From positions 114,472 through 178,471 of the forward strand of contig NZ_SZPQ01000011.1 in assembly GCF_005217455.1 (NCBI RefSeq): a stretch of 64,000 nt of DNA, in the 5' to 3' direction. The translations under genes and the position numbers were made by a program. The notes below the pieces were generated by a model that did no database searches, was not told where the DNA came from, and saw only the letters and a list, made by a program, of their open reading frames with translations. The first letter of the stretch is position 1. Each line of letters begins with the position of its first letter. This document shows positions 54,553 through 62,414 of this stretch, one piece after another. The stretch comes from Martelella alba. Lineage in GTDB: Bacteria; Pseudomonadota; Gammaproteobacteria; Enterobacterales; Enterobacteriaceae.

Positions 54553-54572
54553 TAATGATATACATTATCATT
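54553..54572. promoter_or_regulatory. Fur box upstream of hmuSTUV
   Basis: TAATGATATACATTATCATT matches the Fur consensus closely (inverted ATGATA/TATCAT core). It lies 90 bp before the hmuS ATG, beside a possible -35 box (TTGAAA, 54549-54544). Iron-loaded Fur should repress hmuSTUV from here. Confidence 0.85.
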
Positions 54573-54639
54573 GTCAATTGATGCAATGGACCGTTGTTGA
54601 CCCGCAAGGGTGACACGGTAACGAGTTACCGAAATGAAG

Positions 54640-54950
54640 AAAGCGGCGCTTCATCGACATTGCGCCGAATCCACAAAACCAGCAGAGGCGGCAGGATGCC
54701 CAGCGCGAACAAAATACGCCATACGATATCGGCGGGGAAACAGGTTGAACAGCAGGGGGGATAAGATAACGGTTATGCCATAACCCAGCGCCCATCCCGC
54801 CTGTCCTTTAGTCATACCCCACAATGCGATCAGGGTCGGGATCGATAACGCCTACATCTGTGTATCCATCGCATCTAGGCCCCAGCCGCTAAAGCAGGCC
54901 CAAAAGGTGCGTTTTTCGCCTTTATTTAGCAAAGAGAACCATTGAAACAT
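54640..54950 (-). pseudogene. Remnant of an MFS transporter (aromatic/sugar acid type)
   Basis: Reading from 54950 gives MFQWFSLLNKGEKRTFWACF and SGWGLDAMDTQM, the typical first helix of an MFS carboxylate carrier, then an in-frame TAG at 54854-54852. The frame goes on with ALSIPTLIALWGMTKGQAGW. In another frame ILFALGILPPLLVLWIRRNV appears (near 54705-54650), which belongs near helix 6. So there is at least one stop, one frame change, an internal deletion and loss of the C-terminal half. It follows the IclR gene at 54971 on the same strand and was probably its target. The true outer limits are uncertain. Confidence 0.8.
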
Positions 54951-54970
54951 CGCTATTCCACTCCCATCGC

Positions 54971-55738
54971 TTAAGCGTAATCAAAGCTACCGATTTTCGC
55001 GTCCAACAGAGGCGCCGCGTCGCCGCCCAGCCGTTCCGTGGCACGGGCCGCGATATCCAGCAGAATCGGGCGATACTGCGTCATTAACGCCATATCCAAC
55101 CGGCTTATGGGGGCGACAATACCCAGCGCGCCGACCAACAGTTGATCCATACCGAATACCGGTACGGAAATGCCCGCGGTTTCTTCATCCCGTTCCCCTA
55201 ATGATTGGTAGGAATAGCGTTCGCGCACGTGGTCGTAGGTCTCGCCGGACTCGCCGGAAAACGCCAGTAGTATCCGACCGCCGGCTCCCCGATCCAACGC
55301 CTGCACGTCCCCCTGCTGCACATTGACACGCACGCTGAACTGAGAATTGATACGAAACAAACATACCCGGTGATCTCCCTCGCGGATATGGAAAGACACG
55401 GTTTCGCCCAATTGTGAATTCAACTCCCGCATCAGCGGCAGTAACACATCGCTCAGGTTAAGATCGGTGACGTAATGCGATCCCAACGTGAATGTAGCGG
55501 AACCCAAGCCATAACGGCCGTCCTCCAGCCGGATCATAAGCCGGTGATGGCACAATGCGCCCGCCAGCCGCAGCACCGTGCTCTTGTAGAGCCCGGTACG
55601 TCGCGAAAGCTCGGTCAAGGTCAATGCGCGGTCATCCTTTTTGAATGCGAAAAGTAAGGCGACGGCGCGATCAATGACATCCACCCCGCTTGGCGTAACG
55701 CCAATCAGTTGTGGGGTATTTCCTTCTTTTTTCGCCAC
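54971..55738 (-). CDS. IclR-family transcriptional regulator
   Basis: A 255-residue IclR regulator. The helix-turn-helix lies at GVDVIDRAVALLFAFKKDDR, SRRTGLYKSTVLRLAGALCH; the effector domain has LGETVSFHIREGDHRVCLFR and ALDRGAGGRILLAFSG. The start is a GTG at 55738 with GGAG six bases upstream. A 17-bp palindrome 16 bp before the start suggests autoregulation. Its apparent downstream target, an MFS transporter gene, is decayed, so the regulator may be an orphan now. Confidence 0.9.
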   Translation of the reverse strand: MAKKEGNTPQLIGVTPSGVDVIDRAVALLFAFKKDDRALTLTELSRRTGLYKSTVLRLAGALCHHRLMIRLEDGRYGLGSATFTLGSHYVTDLNLSDVLLPLMRELNSQLGETVSFHIREGDHRVCLFRINSQFSVRVNVQQGDVQALDRGAGGRILLAFSGESGETYDHVRERYSYQSLGERDEETAGISVPVFGMDQLLVGALGIVAPISRLDMALMTQYRPILLDIAARATERLGGDAAPLLDAKIGSFDYA

Positions 55739-55753
55739 AGTGGGCTCCTTGAT

Positions 55754-55770
55754 GTTCTGTCAGATAGAAC
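55754..55770. promoter_or_regulatory. Palindromic operator candidate upstream of the third IclR gene
   Basis: GTTCTGTCAGATAGAAC has GTTCT/AGAAC half-sites with a 7-base centre, and a further half-site TAGAAC follows at 55785-55790. Its position just upstream of the GTG start is suited to autorepression. Confidence 0.55.
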
Positions 55771-56314
55771 TATGAATCGTCTAATAGAACAACTATGCGC
55801 AACCAAGGGAAATTATCTGTGTTGTGGCTCACAGCCCGGCAATGGGCAAACGTGCTCTTATTGATAAAGAAGTAGGCGGGTAAGCGGCCAGTCCCGGTTA
55901 ATAACAACGTCGACAAAAGGAAATTGTAATGCGTCTGGTTATGCGCTAATTTACTAGTCATAAGGTGATGGCGTGCCACCTTACCCAACCGCATCGTTTC
56001 GACGAATTTTAACGAACCTGCTGATGACGCCTGGTATTCCAATCTTCACTGGAAGAGTTTGGTATATCGGGCATTGGTTCATCCCCTTGCTTCTTATACC
56101 GTTCTCTTCTTCGTTTCGGGAGAGAGTATGTCTTGCGTTTCGCCTGTTCCGCCGCTAAGGGTGATCCCTGCCTCGCCGCGTTTATCGCCGCCGGCGCAAG
56201 CCGCTTCCGTCGCGATTTACGCTGTCCGATAACCGGCCCGGCCGCCGGGGAGGGGGCAAACACCTGCCGCCGGCCGTGCCCTGGTACTTTGTGGAAAACA
56301 AGAAGAGGTGTTTT
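55771..56314. other. Largely gene-free interval upstream of the enolase paralogue
   Basis: About 540 bp without a convincing gene. A 34-codon frame at 56128-56232 (starts MSCVSPVPPLRVIPASPRLS) has GGGAGAG before its ATG but looks like chance GC-rich coding. TTCCA and TGGAA at 56037-56054 form a short inverted repeat. No homology to known genes was recognised; part may be remnant of a lost gene. Confidence 0.3.
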
Positions 56315-57601
56315 ATGAATACATTGCTGGAAAAAATTGTGGCTCGTGAAATTTTGGATTCGCGGGGCAATCCCACCGTGGAAGTGGATGCCTGGTCCGC
56401 AGATGGACTCTGTGCCCGTGCCTCCGTTCCGTCCGGCGCCAGCACCGGTTCGCGCGAAGCTATTGAACGCCGGGACGGGGACAAGTCGCGGTTTGGCGGC
56501 AAAGGCGTGCAAGACGCGGTCGACAGCGTCAATCATGAGTTGAACGACGCCCTGCATGGACAGGATATTTTCGGACAGCGTCATATAGATAGGATGATGC
56601 TGACGATTGACGGAACGGAAAACAAAGCCCGACTGGGCGCCAACGCGATCCTGGGCGTATCGCTGGCCGTGGCGCGATTGGCGGCTGTTTCGCTGCGGCA
56701 GCCGCTTTATCGCTACCTGGGCGGTATTGGCGCCAATTTGTTGCCGGTGCCCTGCATGAACATCATCAACGGCGGCGTGCACGCCCGCGGACAAGGCGCT
56801 GATTTTCAGGAGTATATGATAGCCCCACTGGGCGCCGACAACTTCCGCCAGGCGCTGCGCTGGGGCAGCGAAGTCTATCAGGCCCTGCGGCAGATCCTGT
56901 TGGACGAGGGGCTGTCCGCCGGCGTCGGCGATGAAGGCGGATTCGCGCCGGCGGTGGCGTCCAATCGCCAGCCGCTGGAATTGCTGGTCCGGGCGATGGA
57001 AAAAGCCGGCTATCGTCCGGGAGAAGATATCGCCATCTGCATGGATCCGGCCTCCAGCGAATTTTACCACGAGGGTAAATACCATTTGCGCACCGAGGGT
57101 AGCGCGCTGACCTCGGCCCAGATGACCGATTATTACCGCGAACTCATCAGTGATTTTCCCATCGTGCTGCTGGAGGATGGTTTGGCGGAGGACGATTGGG
57201 CCGGTTGGAAAACGTTATACAACAGCATCGGCAATGTCGTCGAACTGGTGGGCGATGACTTGTTTGTGACCAATGTAAAATATATCCAACGGGGTATTGA
57301 TGAAAATCTGGCCAATTCGGCGTTGATTAAACTCAACCAGATAGGCTCGTTGAGCGAAACGGTGGATGCCGTGCAGTTGTGCCACCGCCATGCCTGGGGC
57401 GCATTTATTTCTCACCGCAGCGGCGAAACCACCGACAGTTTTATCGCCGATATGACGGTGGCGTTACGGGCGGGGCATCTGAAAACCGGCGCGCCTTGCC
57501 GCGGCGAGCGTATCGAAAAATACAATCAACTGATGCGCATTGAAGAAGAACTGGGCGACAGCGCCGTTTATGCGGGCGCAAAGGCTTTCGTTAATCGTTA
57601 A
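56315..57601 (+). CDS. Enolase paralogue
   Basis: A 428-residue enolase-family enzyme, expected to interconvert 2-phosphoglycerate and phosphoenolpyruvate. All key sites I can place are kept: loop PSGASTGSREA, the Glu after GADFQEYMI, GDEGGFAP, Mg ligands in MDPASSEF, LLEDGLAEDDW and VGDDLFVTN, catalytic Lys in LIKLNQIGSLSET, His in ISHRSGETTD, and Lys in LKTGAPCRGERIEKYNQ. It differs from the E. coli enzyme in several loops (for example GGVHARGQGADF). AGAGG lies upstream of the ATG. It is not in the usual pyrG-eno context and its partner is an HTH-less LysR domain gene, so it is probably a second, specialised copy. Confidence 0.9.
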   Translation: MNTLLEKIVAREILDSRGNPTVEVDAWSADGLCARASVPSGASTGSREAIERRDGDKSRFGGKGVQDAVDSVNHELNDALHGQDIFGQRHIDRMMLTIDGTENKARLGANAILGVSLAVARLAAVSLRQPLYRYLGGIGANLLPVPCMNIINGGVHARGQGADFQEYMIAPLGADNFRQALRWGSEVYQALRQILLDEGLSAGVGDEGGFAPAVASNRQPLELLVRAMEKAGYRPGEDIAICMDPASSEFYHEGKYHLRTEGSALTSAQMTDYYRELISDFPIVLLEDGLAEDDWAGWKTLYNSIGNVVELVGDDLFVTNVKYIQRGIDENLANSALIKLNQIGSLSETVDAVQLCHRHAWGAFISHRSGETTDSFIADMTVALRAGHLKTGAPCRGERIEKYNQLMRIEEELGDSAVYAGAKAFVNR

Positions 57602-57610
57602 CGGATGCCC

Positions 57611-57639
57611 GCCGGCAAGCCCTTCGCGGGATTGCCGGC
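57611..57639 (+). other. Stable hairpin between enolase paralogue and downstream gene
   Basis: GCCGGCAA (57611-57618) pairs with TTGCCGGC (57632-57639), with inner CCC/GGG around a TTCGC loop. There is no T-run, so read-through into the next gene (ATG at 57657) is expected. It could lower expression of the second gene or protect the enolase message. Confidence 0.5.
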
Positions 57640-57656
57640 GATACGAGGTCAGCCTG

Positions 57657-58370
57657 ATGAATGACACGTCCCTCCTTTCCGCCGCCAATAATCACGGCGA
57701 TACCAAACGGGAAATAATTCTCATCGCTAAAAGGGAAAGCAAACGGTTGCGGATTGGGCTCAGTCATCTATTTCAGTCCTATTTCAAACCCCTGATTTTG
57801 CAATTGCATCAGCATTATCCCAATGTCGAGATAAGTGTATCTGTTTCTGACTCGAGCAATATTGAAGTCTTATTGCAAAAGGGTTTCATTGATATTGCTT
57901 TAATACAAAAACCCTACCTAAGAGAGGGCTATGATGCGATTTCCTTTTCACCCATCGACCTGGTGGCGGTGATTAACGAACAATTGCCCGAATCGCCTCA
58001 TTCGACGATACCGTTTCTGGAACTGGGGGAATTTCCGCTGGTATTGCTGCGCCGCAACAAGGATGCCGGAACCTATGAACTCTTGGTGGATCATTTCCGC
58101 AAAGGCGGTATTGAACCCCATATCGTCATGAACATTTCCCAGCCGGGGGTGATACTCGATTGGCTGGAATCCGGGCTGAAGGCCGCCGCGCTACTGCCCG
58201 CCTCGGAAGTGGATCCGGCCAGGCTGGCCCATTGCCGGGTCTACGATATCCAGGCCGCGCCGCAAATTTTTTTCCCGGCCATGGTCAAGATGTCGGTGGT
58301 GTCCTATATGAAGGAAATGATGGATATCGTGCAATCAGGCTATCCTTTTCCGGCCGGCCACATCACCTGA
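57657..58370 (+). CDS. Stand-alone LysR-type effector-binding domain protein (no helix-turn-helix)
   Basis: A 237-residue protein. After about 30 unrelated residues it aligns with the periplasmic-binding-like domain of LysR regulators (RIGLSHLFQSYFKPLILQLH, VEVLLQKGF-like IEVLLQKGFIDIALIQ). No helix-turn-helix is encoded: upstream in-frame sequence lies inside the enolase gene and is not HTH-like. The ATG has GAGG nine bases upstream. No signal peptide is seen, so it is probably cytosolic. It may be a ligand sensor, an inhibitor of a full-length LysR, or an enzyme-associated binding protein. It could also be a truncated regulator; the frame is intact over its whole length. Confidence 0.75.
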   Translation: MNDTSLLSAANNHGDTKREIILIAKRESKRLRIGLSHLFQSYFKPLILQLHQHYPNVEISVSVSDSSNIEVLLQKGFIDIALIQKPYLREGYDAISFSPIDLVAVINEQLPESPHSTIPFLELGEFPLVLLRRNKDAGTYELLVDHFRKGGIEPHIVMNISQPGVILDWLESGLKAAALLPASEVDPARLAHCRVYDIQAAPQIFFPAMVKMSVVSYMKEMMDIVQSGYPFPAGHIT

Positions 58371-58383
58371 CCGACCGGCGGGG

Positions 58384-59748
58384 TTACTCGCCCGTTTCCC
58401 GGCGGCGGATTTTGCTGTGCAGGGTTTTGCGCGTGATGCCCAGTCGACGGGCGGCTTCGCTTTTATTGCCGCCAGCCATTTCCAGCGCGTTGACGATGGC
58501 GGCGTGCTCGATTTCGTCCAGCGTCATATCGCTGAAATCGGCGGTCAGGGGCGTTCGCTCGTTGTCCCCTTCGCGCAACGGCGGGGGAAACTCCTGCAGG
58601 CTGACGTATTCACCCATCATCAATACCACTGATCGTTCCACCACGTTCTCCAGTTCGCGAATATTGCCGGGCCAGTCGTATTTCAATAGCCGATCCATGG
58701 CCTTTGGCGTGAATCCCTTGGCGGTTTTGCCGTTTTTGGCGGCAAATTTCTGCAAAAAGTGCATGGCCAGCAAGGGGATATCGGCAACGCGCTCCCGTAA
58801 TGGCGGCAGCCTGAGCGCCACAACATTCAGGCGGTAAAACAGATCCTGGCGGAAGCGGCCGCCGGCGACTTCCTGCTCAAGATCCTTGTTGGTGGCGGCC
58901 AGGATACGGACATCGACCTTGACCGTCCGATCGCCCCCCACCCGTTGTATCTCCCGTTCCTGAATGGCGCGCAGCAGCTTCACCTGCATAGGCAGCGGCA
59001 TGTCGCCGATCTCATCCAGAAAGAGGGTCCCCTTGTCGGCCGCGGCGAAGCGGCCGTCCCGCTGTTTTTCCGCGCCGGTAAAGGCGCCCTTTTCATGGCC
59101 GAATAATTCCGATTCCAGCAAAGACTCGCTAATGGCGGCGCAATTGATCGCGATATACGGACCGTTGCGGCGCTGGCTATTGGCGTGAATGGCCTTGGCG
59201 ATCAATTCCTTGCCTGAACCGGATTCGCCGGTGATAAGGATGGTTGCCTCCGACGGCGCCACCACGGCCAGCATCTCCATCAATTGACGCAGGGCGGGGC
59301 TGTGCCCGATGATCTGCTCGCCCTGTAGCACGGGCATCATCGCGTTACGCAATTGCTTGTTTTCATTGCCAAGGGAGACATGATCCAATACCCGCTTCAA
59401 GGTCAGTTGCAGCAAATCGAAATCCAGCGGCTTGGTCAGGTAGTCGTAAGCGCCCGCCTTGATGGCCTGTATCGCCGTTTCGGTATTGGAATAAGCCGTC
59501 ATAATAAGAATGGGTATCGCCGGATTATACGCTTTGATTTCCCGAAGGGCGGTAATGCCGTCCGTGCCCGCCATGCGAACATCCATCAGAAGCAAATCGA
59601 ACGGGCGGCTTCGGCATAACGCCACGGCGTCGGCGCCGTCGCGAGCGCCCTCCACCCGGTATCCCCAATCGGCGAGCAGCGTCAACAGCATCAGGCGATG
59701 GCTGTCATCATCGTCGACCACCAGCAGTGTCGTGTCTTTTAGCGGCAT
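58384..59748 (-). CDS. zraR: Sigma-54-dependent response regulator ZraR
   Basis: NtrC-type regulator of 454 residues. The receiver has DDDDSHRLML, the phospho-Asp in LLLMDVRMAGTDGI near residue 55 and Lys in YLTKPLDF. The AAA+ domain has Walker A GESGSGKE and the sigma-54 contact loop GAFTGA, with LFLDEIGDMP as Walker B. The C-terminal Fis-type helix-turn-helix is SEAARRLGITRKTLHSKIRR. It follows zraS by two bases and GAGGAA precedes the ATG. With zraS and the divergent zraP it forms the Zra envelope-stress system, which in E. coli responds to zinc and lead. It should activate the sigma-54 promoter of zraP. Confidence 0.92.
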   Translation of the reverse strand: MPLKDTTLLVVDDDDSHRLMLLTLLADWGYRVEGARDGADAVALCRSRPFDLLLMDVRMAGTDGITALREIKAYNPAIPILIMTAYSNTETAIQAIKAGAYDYLTKPLDFDLLQLTLKRVLDHVSLGNENKQLRNAMMPVLQGEQIIGHSPALRQLMEMLAVVAPSEATILITGESGSGKELIAKAIHANSQRRNGPYIAINCAAISESLLESELFGHEKGAFTGAEKQRDGRFAAADKGTLFLDEIGDMPLPMQVKLLRAIQEREIQRVGGDRTVKVDVRILAATNKDLEQEVAGGRFRQDLFYRLNVVALRLPPLRERVADIPLLAMHFLQKFAAKNGKTAKGFTPKAMDRLLKYDWPGNIRELENVVERSVVLMMGEYVSLQEFPPPLREGDNERTPLTADFSDMTLDEIEHAAIVNALEMAGGNKSEAARRLGITRKTLHSKIRRRETGE

Positions 59749-59750
59749 GG

Positions 59751-61505
59751 TTATTCCTCGTTAGCGTCGCCGAGCGGCAGTGAAAGGGTGAAAACGCTTC
59801 CGGCGCCGGGTCGGCTAACAACAGTCGCCTTGCCGCGGTGACCCTCGGCAATCTGTTGGACGATAGCCAGACCGAGCCCGGTACCGGAAGATTTGGTGGT
59901 GAAATAAGGGGTAAATATGGCCTCGACGATTTCGGGCGGGATACCGCCGCCGTTATCCTTAACCGCGATATCCAACTGCCGGCGCCGGGCATCCACATGT
60001 GTCGTGACGCCGACGGTTCCCCCCTCGGGAACGGCCTGAATGGCGTTAATCAGCAAATTGAGCAATGCCTGGGTTACCCGCTCCGCATTTAGCGGCAGCA
60101 AGGGCAGCGCCGGATCCGGCGCGAACGTCAAGGCGACGCGGCGTGCCCGGGCATCCGCGTCGGCCAGACGCAACGCATGGGCAATCACTGGATTCACCTC
60201 GGCGCGCGTCAGCGGCATCTCGCCGGGACGGGCGAAATCCAGCAGTTCCGATACCACTCGGTTCAGGCGATCCACTTCAAGAATCATCGTGCCGGCAGCG
60301 CGCTTTTCCGGTCCGTCGCCGGCGAATTTAGCGGACAAATATGTGGCGAGGCCCTTGATGGAACTGAGAGGGTTACGGATTTCATGCGCGACGCCGGCGG
60401 CCATATGGCCCAGGGCGGTGAGACGTTCATTGCGGCGCACGTCGGCCTGTAACTGCTTAACCTGGGTCAGATCGCGCAAGATGAATAAATAACCGAGACG
60501 GGCGCCTTCATCATTGCGAATTTGCGATGCGCTGAGACTGACCGGTACCGTACCCTTTCGCGCGGTATCCAGCTCCATCTCCCGCTCCAGCCATTTGTCG
60601 CCCCGCTCAAGGGCGGCCAGCACGGCCCGCCAGTCCAGGCCGCCCAGCCCCTCGAGCGGCGTCCCGGCGCCTTGCGCGACATCGTCGCCCAGCAGGTTTC
60701 GCGCCGCGTCGTTGGCCAGTATTACGCGCCCCCCGCTGTCGCTGGTCAGCAGACCGAGCGGCAGACTGGTTATCACTTCGGCGGCCAAGGCCTGCGTGTC
60801 TCTCAGCAACCGGCCGGACAGCCGGGAATTGTGCGCCCAGAACAGGGACACGAATCCGCCCAGGCCCAATAAGGTCACCAGGGCGGCTACCACCAGATTG
60901 TTACGCTGATCCGTGCTGAACGCCGCCTCGGCCGGCGCCGGATCCAACCCGACGAAAATAGACATTTTGCCGTCGGTGGCCGCGTCGCCGTCGCCGCCCA
61001 TCCCCATCATGTTCATCATCATCGCACGATGGCCCGATGCCGGCGTAAATAGCTGGTATGCCTCAAAGAGTCGGCCGTCCCCGGCTTTTACAAACCGCCA
61101 GTCCGGCCGTTGCTGGGCGGTGGACGCGGCGAGATTCGCCAATTCGGGCCGGATGCCGCCGACCTGTGCGGCGTCGCTGTGCGCAATAATGCGCCCTTGG
61201 CTATCCACCACCATCAAATAACGGACGCCCGCTTGCCGGCCCGTTTCTTCCAGCAGCGACTGCAACAAACGGTCATCATCGCGAAAACCCATGGAGGCGC
61301 GGGCGCCGGCTTCCACTGAACTTATCAATGCCTCGGCGCGATTGAGTAAATTTTCCGTCAGGTAGTGTTTTTCCCGCTCCGTGTTGCGAAGGGCAAGGAT
61401 AGCGATCGCCAGGCCGAGGATCACGGAAAGCCCTAGCAACAACCAGGGAGAAAGCGCCGTTGATGGGTTGGGACGGCGGGCAAGCAAAGGGATTTCTTCT
61501 GACAT
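59751..61505 (-). CDS. zraS: Sensor histidine kinase ZraS
   Basis: A 584-residue membrane kinase. TM1 (about residues 18-38), a periplasmic sensor of about 150 residues (RLLQSLLEETGRQAGVRYLM), TM2 near residue 190, a PAS-like module, the H-box AAGVAHEIRNPLSSIKGLA and HATPase motifs (LLNLLINAIQAV, VKDNGGGIPPEI, GTGLGLAIVQQI). The periplasmic part contains MMMNMMGMGGDGD, a Met-rich loop that could bind metal. It is longer than E. coli ZraS (about 465 residues). I chose the ATG at 61505; an ATG 14 codons earlier is possible. Divergent from zraP. Confidence 0.88.
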   Translation of the reverse strand: MSEEIPLLARRPNPSTALSPWLLLGLSVILGLAIAILALRNTEREKHYLTENLLNRAEALISSVEAGARASMGFRDDDRLLQSLLEETGRQAGVRYLMVVDSQGRIIAHSDAAQVGGIRPELANLAASTAQQRPDWRFVKAGDGRLFEAYQLFTPASGHRAMMMNMMGMGGDGDAATDGKMSIFVGLDPAPAEAAFSTDQRNNLVVAALVTLLGLGGFVSLFWAHNSRLSGRLLRDTQALAAEVITSLPLGLLTSDSGGRVILANDAARNLLGDDVAQGAGTPLEGLGGLDWRAVLAALERGDKWLEREMELDTARKGTVPVSLSASQIRNDEGARLGYLFILRDLTQVKQLQADVRRNERLTALGHMAAGVAHEIRNPLSSIKGLATYLSAKFAGDGPEKRAAGTMILEVDRLNRVVSELLDFARPGEMPLTRAEVNPVIAHALRLADADARARRVALTFAPDPALPLLPLNAERVTQALLNLLINAIQAVPEGGTVGVTTHVDARRRQLDIAVKDNGGGIPPEIVEAIFTPYFTTKSSGTGLGLAIVQQIAEGHRGKATVVSRPGAGSVFTLSLPLGDANEE

Positions 61506-61575
61506 GGCATATCGATTCCAAAACGGGTAGATAACAGATGATGACACCTTTTAACCCACCGACGCCACCTTCTAT

Positions 61576-61679
61576 GGGTAATTTTTACCCGAATATCGCG
61601 TTTTTTTGGCTCAAAAAAGGTGTTTTATGAAATAAATCATTATAAATCAATTAATTATAAACCTGGCACGCAACTTGCT
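61576..61679 (+). promoter_or_regulatory. zraP sigma-54 promoter with upstream activator palindrome
   Basis: TGGCACGCAACTTGCT (61664-61679) is an exact sigma-54 -24/-12 element. About 85 bp upstream GGGTAATTTTTACCC (61576-61590) is an inverted repeat at a usual enhancer distance and a good candidate ZraR site. The transcript would start near 61691, 40 bp before the zraP ATG. A comparable sigma-54 element for zraSR on the other strand was not found. Confidence 0.88.
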
Positions 61680-61730
61680 ACATATAGTCTAAGCAGGCGG
61701 ATAACCCGCCGAATCAAAAGGACAGCCATC

Positions 61731-62231
61731 ATGAAATTAACGAAAATCAATACGAAAGCGACGCTGCTGATTGCGGCCCTGGGCCTGGCCGGCGGTATCG
61801 GCGTCGCCGCTGCGGCGACCACCGCGCAAGCGCCGGCCGCCGCTCCGGCCGCCATCTCGCCGCAGCAACAAAAGGCATTAAACGATCGCTATCAGGCCAT
61901 AGCCGACCTGCAACGGCAGATTCTGGCAAAACGCGCGGCCATCGACGCGCAAGTATACAGCGATAATCCCAACCAGGCGGAAATCCAGGCGGCAAGCCGG
62001 GATTTGGGCGCGCTGAGCGCACAGCTTTACACCGAACAGGCGTCGTTGCGTTCCCAGTATAGCCAGACGGATGGTCAATATTACGGCTGCCCCGGCTACG
62101 GCGGCGGTTATGGCGGTGGTTACGGCATGATGGGCGGCGGCCGCGGCGGTCGCGGCGGTTACGGTGGTTACGGCATGATGGGCGGTGGCCGCGGCGGCTA
62201 CGGTGGCTATGGCATGATGGGCGGCTATTGA
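61731..62231 (+). CDS. zraP: Periplasmic zinc-responsive chaperone ZraP
   Basis: A 166-residue CpxP/ZraP-like periplasmic protein. The signal peptide (LLIAALGLAGGIGVAAA, cleavage near residue 28) precedes a helical domain (QQQKALNDRYQAIADLQRQI to TEQASLRSQYSQ) with the LTXXQ-like arrangement. The C-terminus is a Gly/Tyr/Met-rich tail with one Cys (YYGCPGYGGGYGGGYGMMGG) and three GYGMMGG units. In E. coli ZraP binds zinc and restrains ZraS. It is divergent from zraSR and has an exact sigma-54 promoter. The repeated tail is longer than I recall for E. coli ZraP. Confidence 0.9.
   Translation: MKLTKINTKATLLIAALGLAGGIGVAAAATTAQAPAAAPAAISPQQQKALNDRYQAIADLQRQILAKRAAIDAQVYSDNPNQAEIQAASRDLGALSAQLYTEQASLRSQYSQTDGQYYGCPGYGGGYGGGYGMMGGGRGGRGGYGGYGMMGGGRGGYGGYGMMGGY
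62093..62231 (+). repeat. In-frame Gly-rich repeats at the end of zraP
   Basis: The block TACGGCATGATGGGCGG occurs three times (near 62120, 62169 and 62208) with GGTCGCGGCGG-like spacers. The units encode GYGMMGG followed by GRGG. Such near-identical DNA units can change in number by slippage or recombination. Confidence 0.8.
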
Positions 62232-62367
62232 TATCCACGGCGCCGGCGGCGTATTGAACCGCCGCGAAAAATTCCGTCCTTGAGGGGGAGGATGTCAGGC
62301 AAGCTATCGTTTTCCGTTGCCGCGGACTCCCTTTTTTTGCCGAAGATTGCTAATCTGGGACCTTCCC

Positions 62368-62381
62368 GTGACCCAGGTCAC
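62368..62381. promoter_or_regulatory. 6-2-6 palindrome upstream of the aminotransferase gene
   Basis: GTGACCCAGGTCAC is a perfect inverted repeat (GTGACC/GGTCAC) 33 bp before the aminotransferase ATG. It is a candidate operator for an unlinked regulator. The rest of 62232-62414 shows no gene. Confidence 0.45.
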
Positions 62382-62414
62382 GTCCCAAGCGTTGTTGGCC
62401 AAGGCAAAAAAAAT

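Noticed and set aside
56128..56232. 34-codon frame before the enolase paralogue
   Set aside because: It has a fair ribosome signal, but the Pro/Ala/Ser/Val composition is what random GC-rich sequence gives; there is no regulatory codon run as in attenuator peptides.
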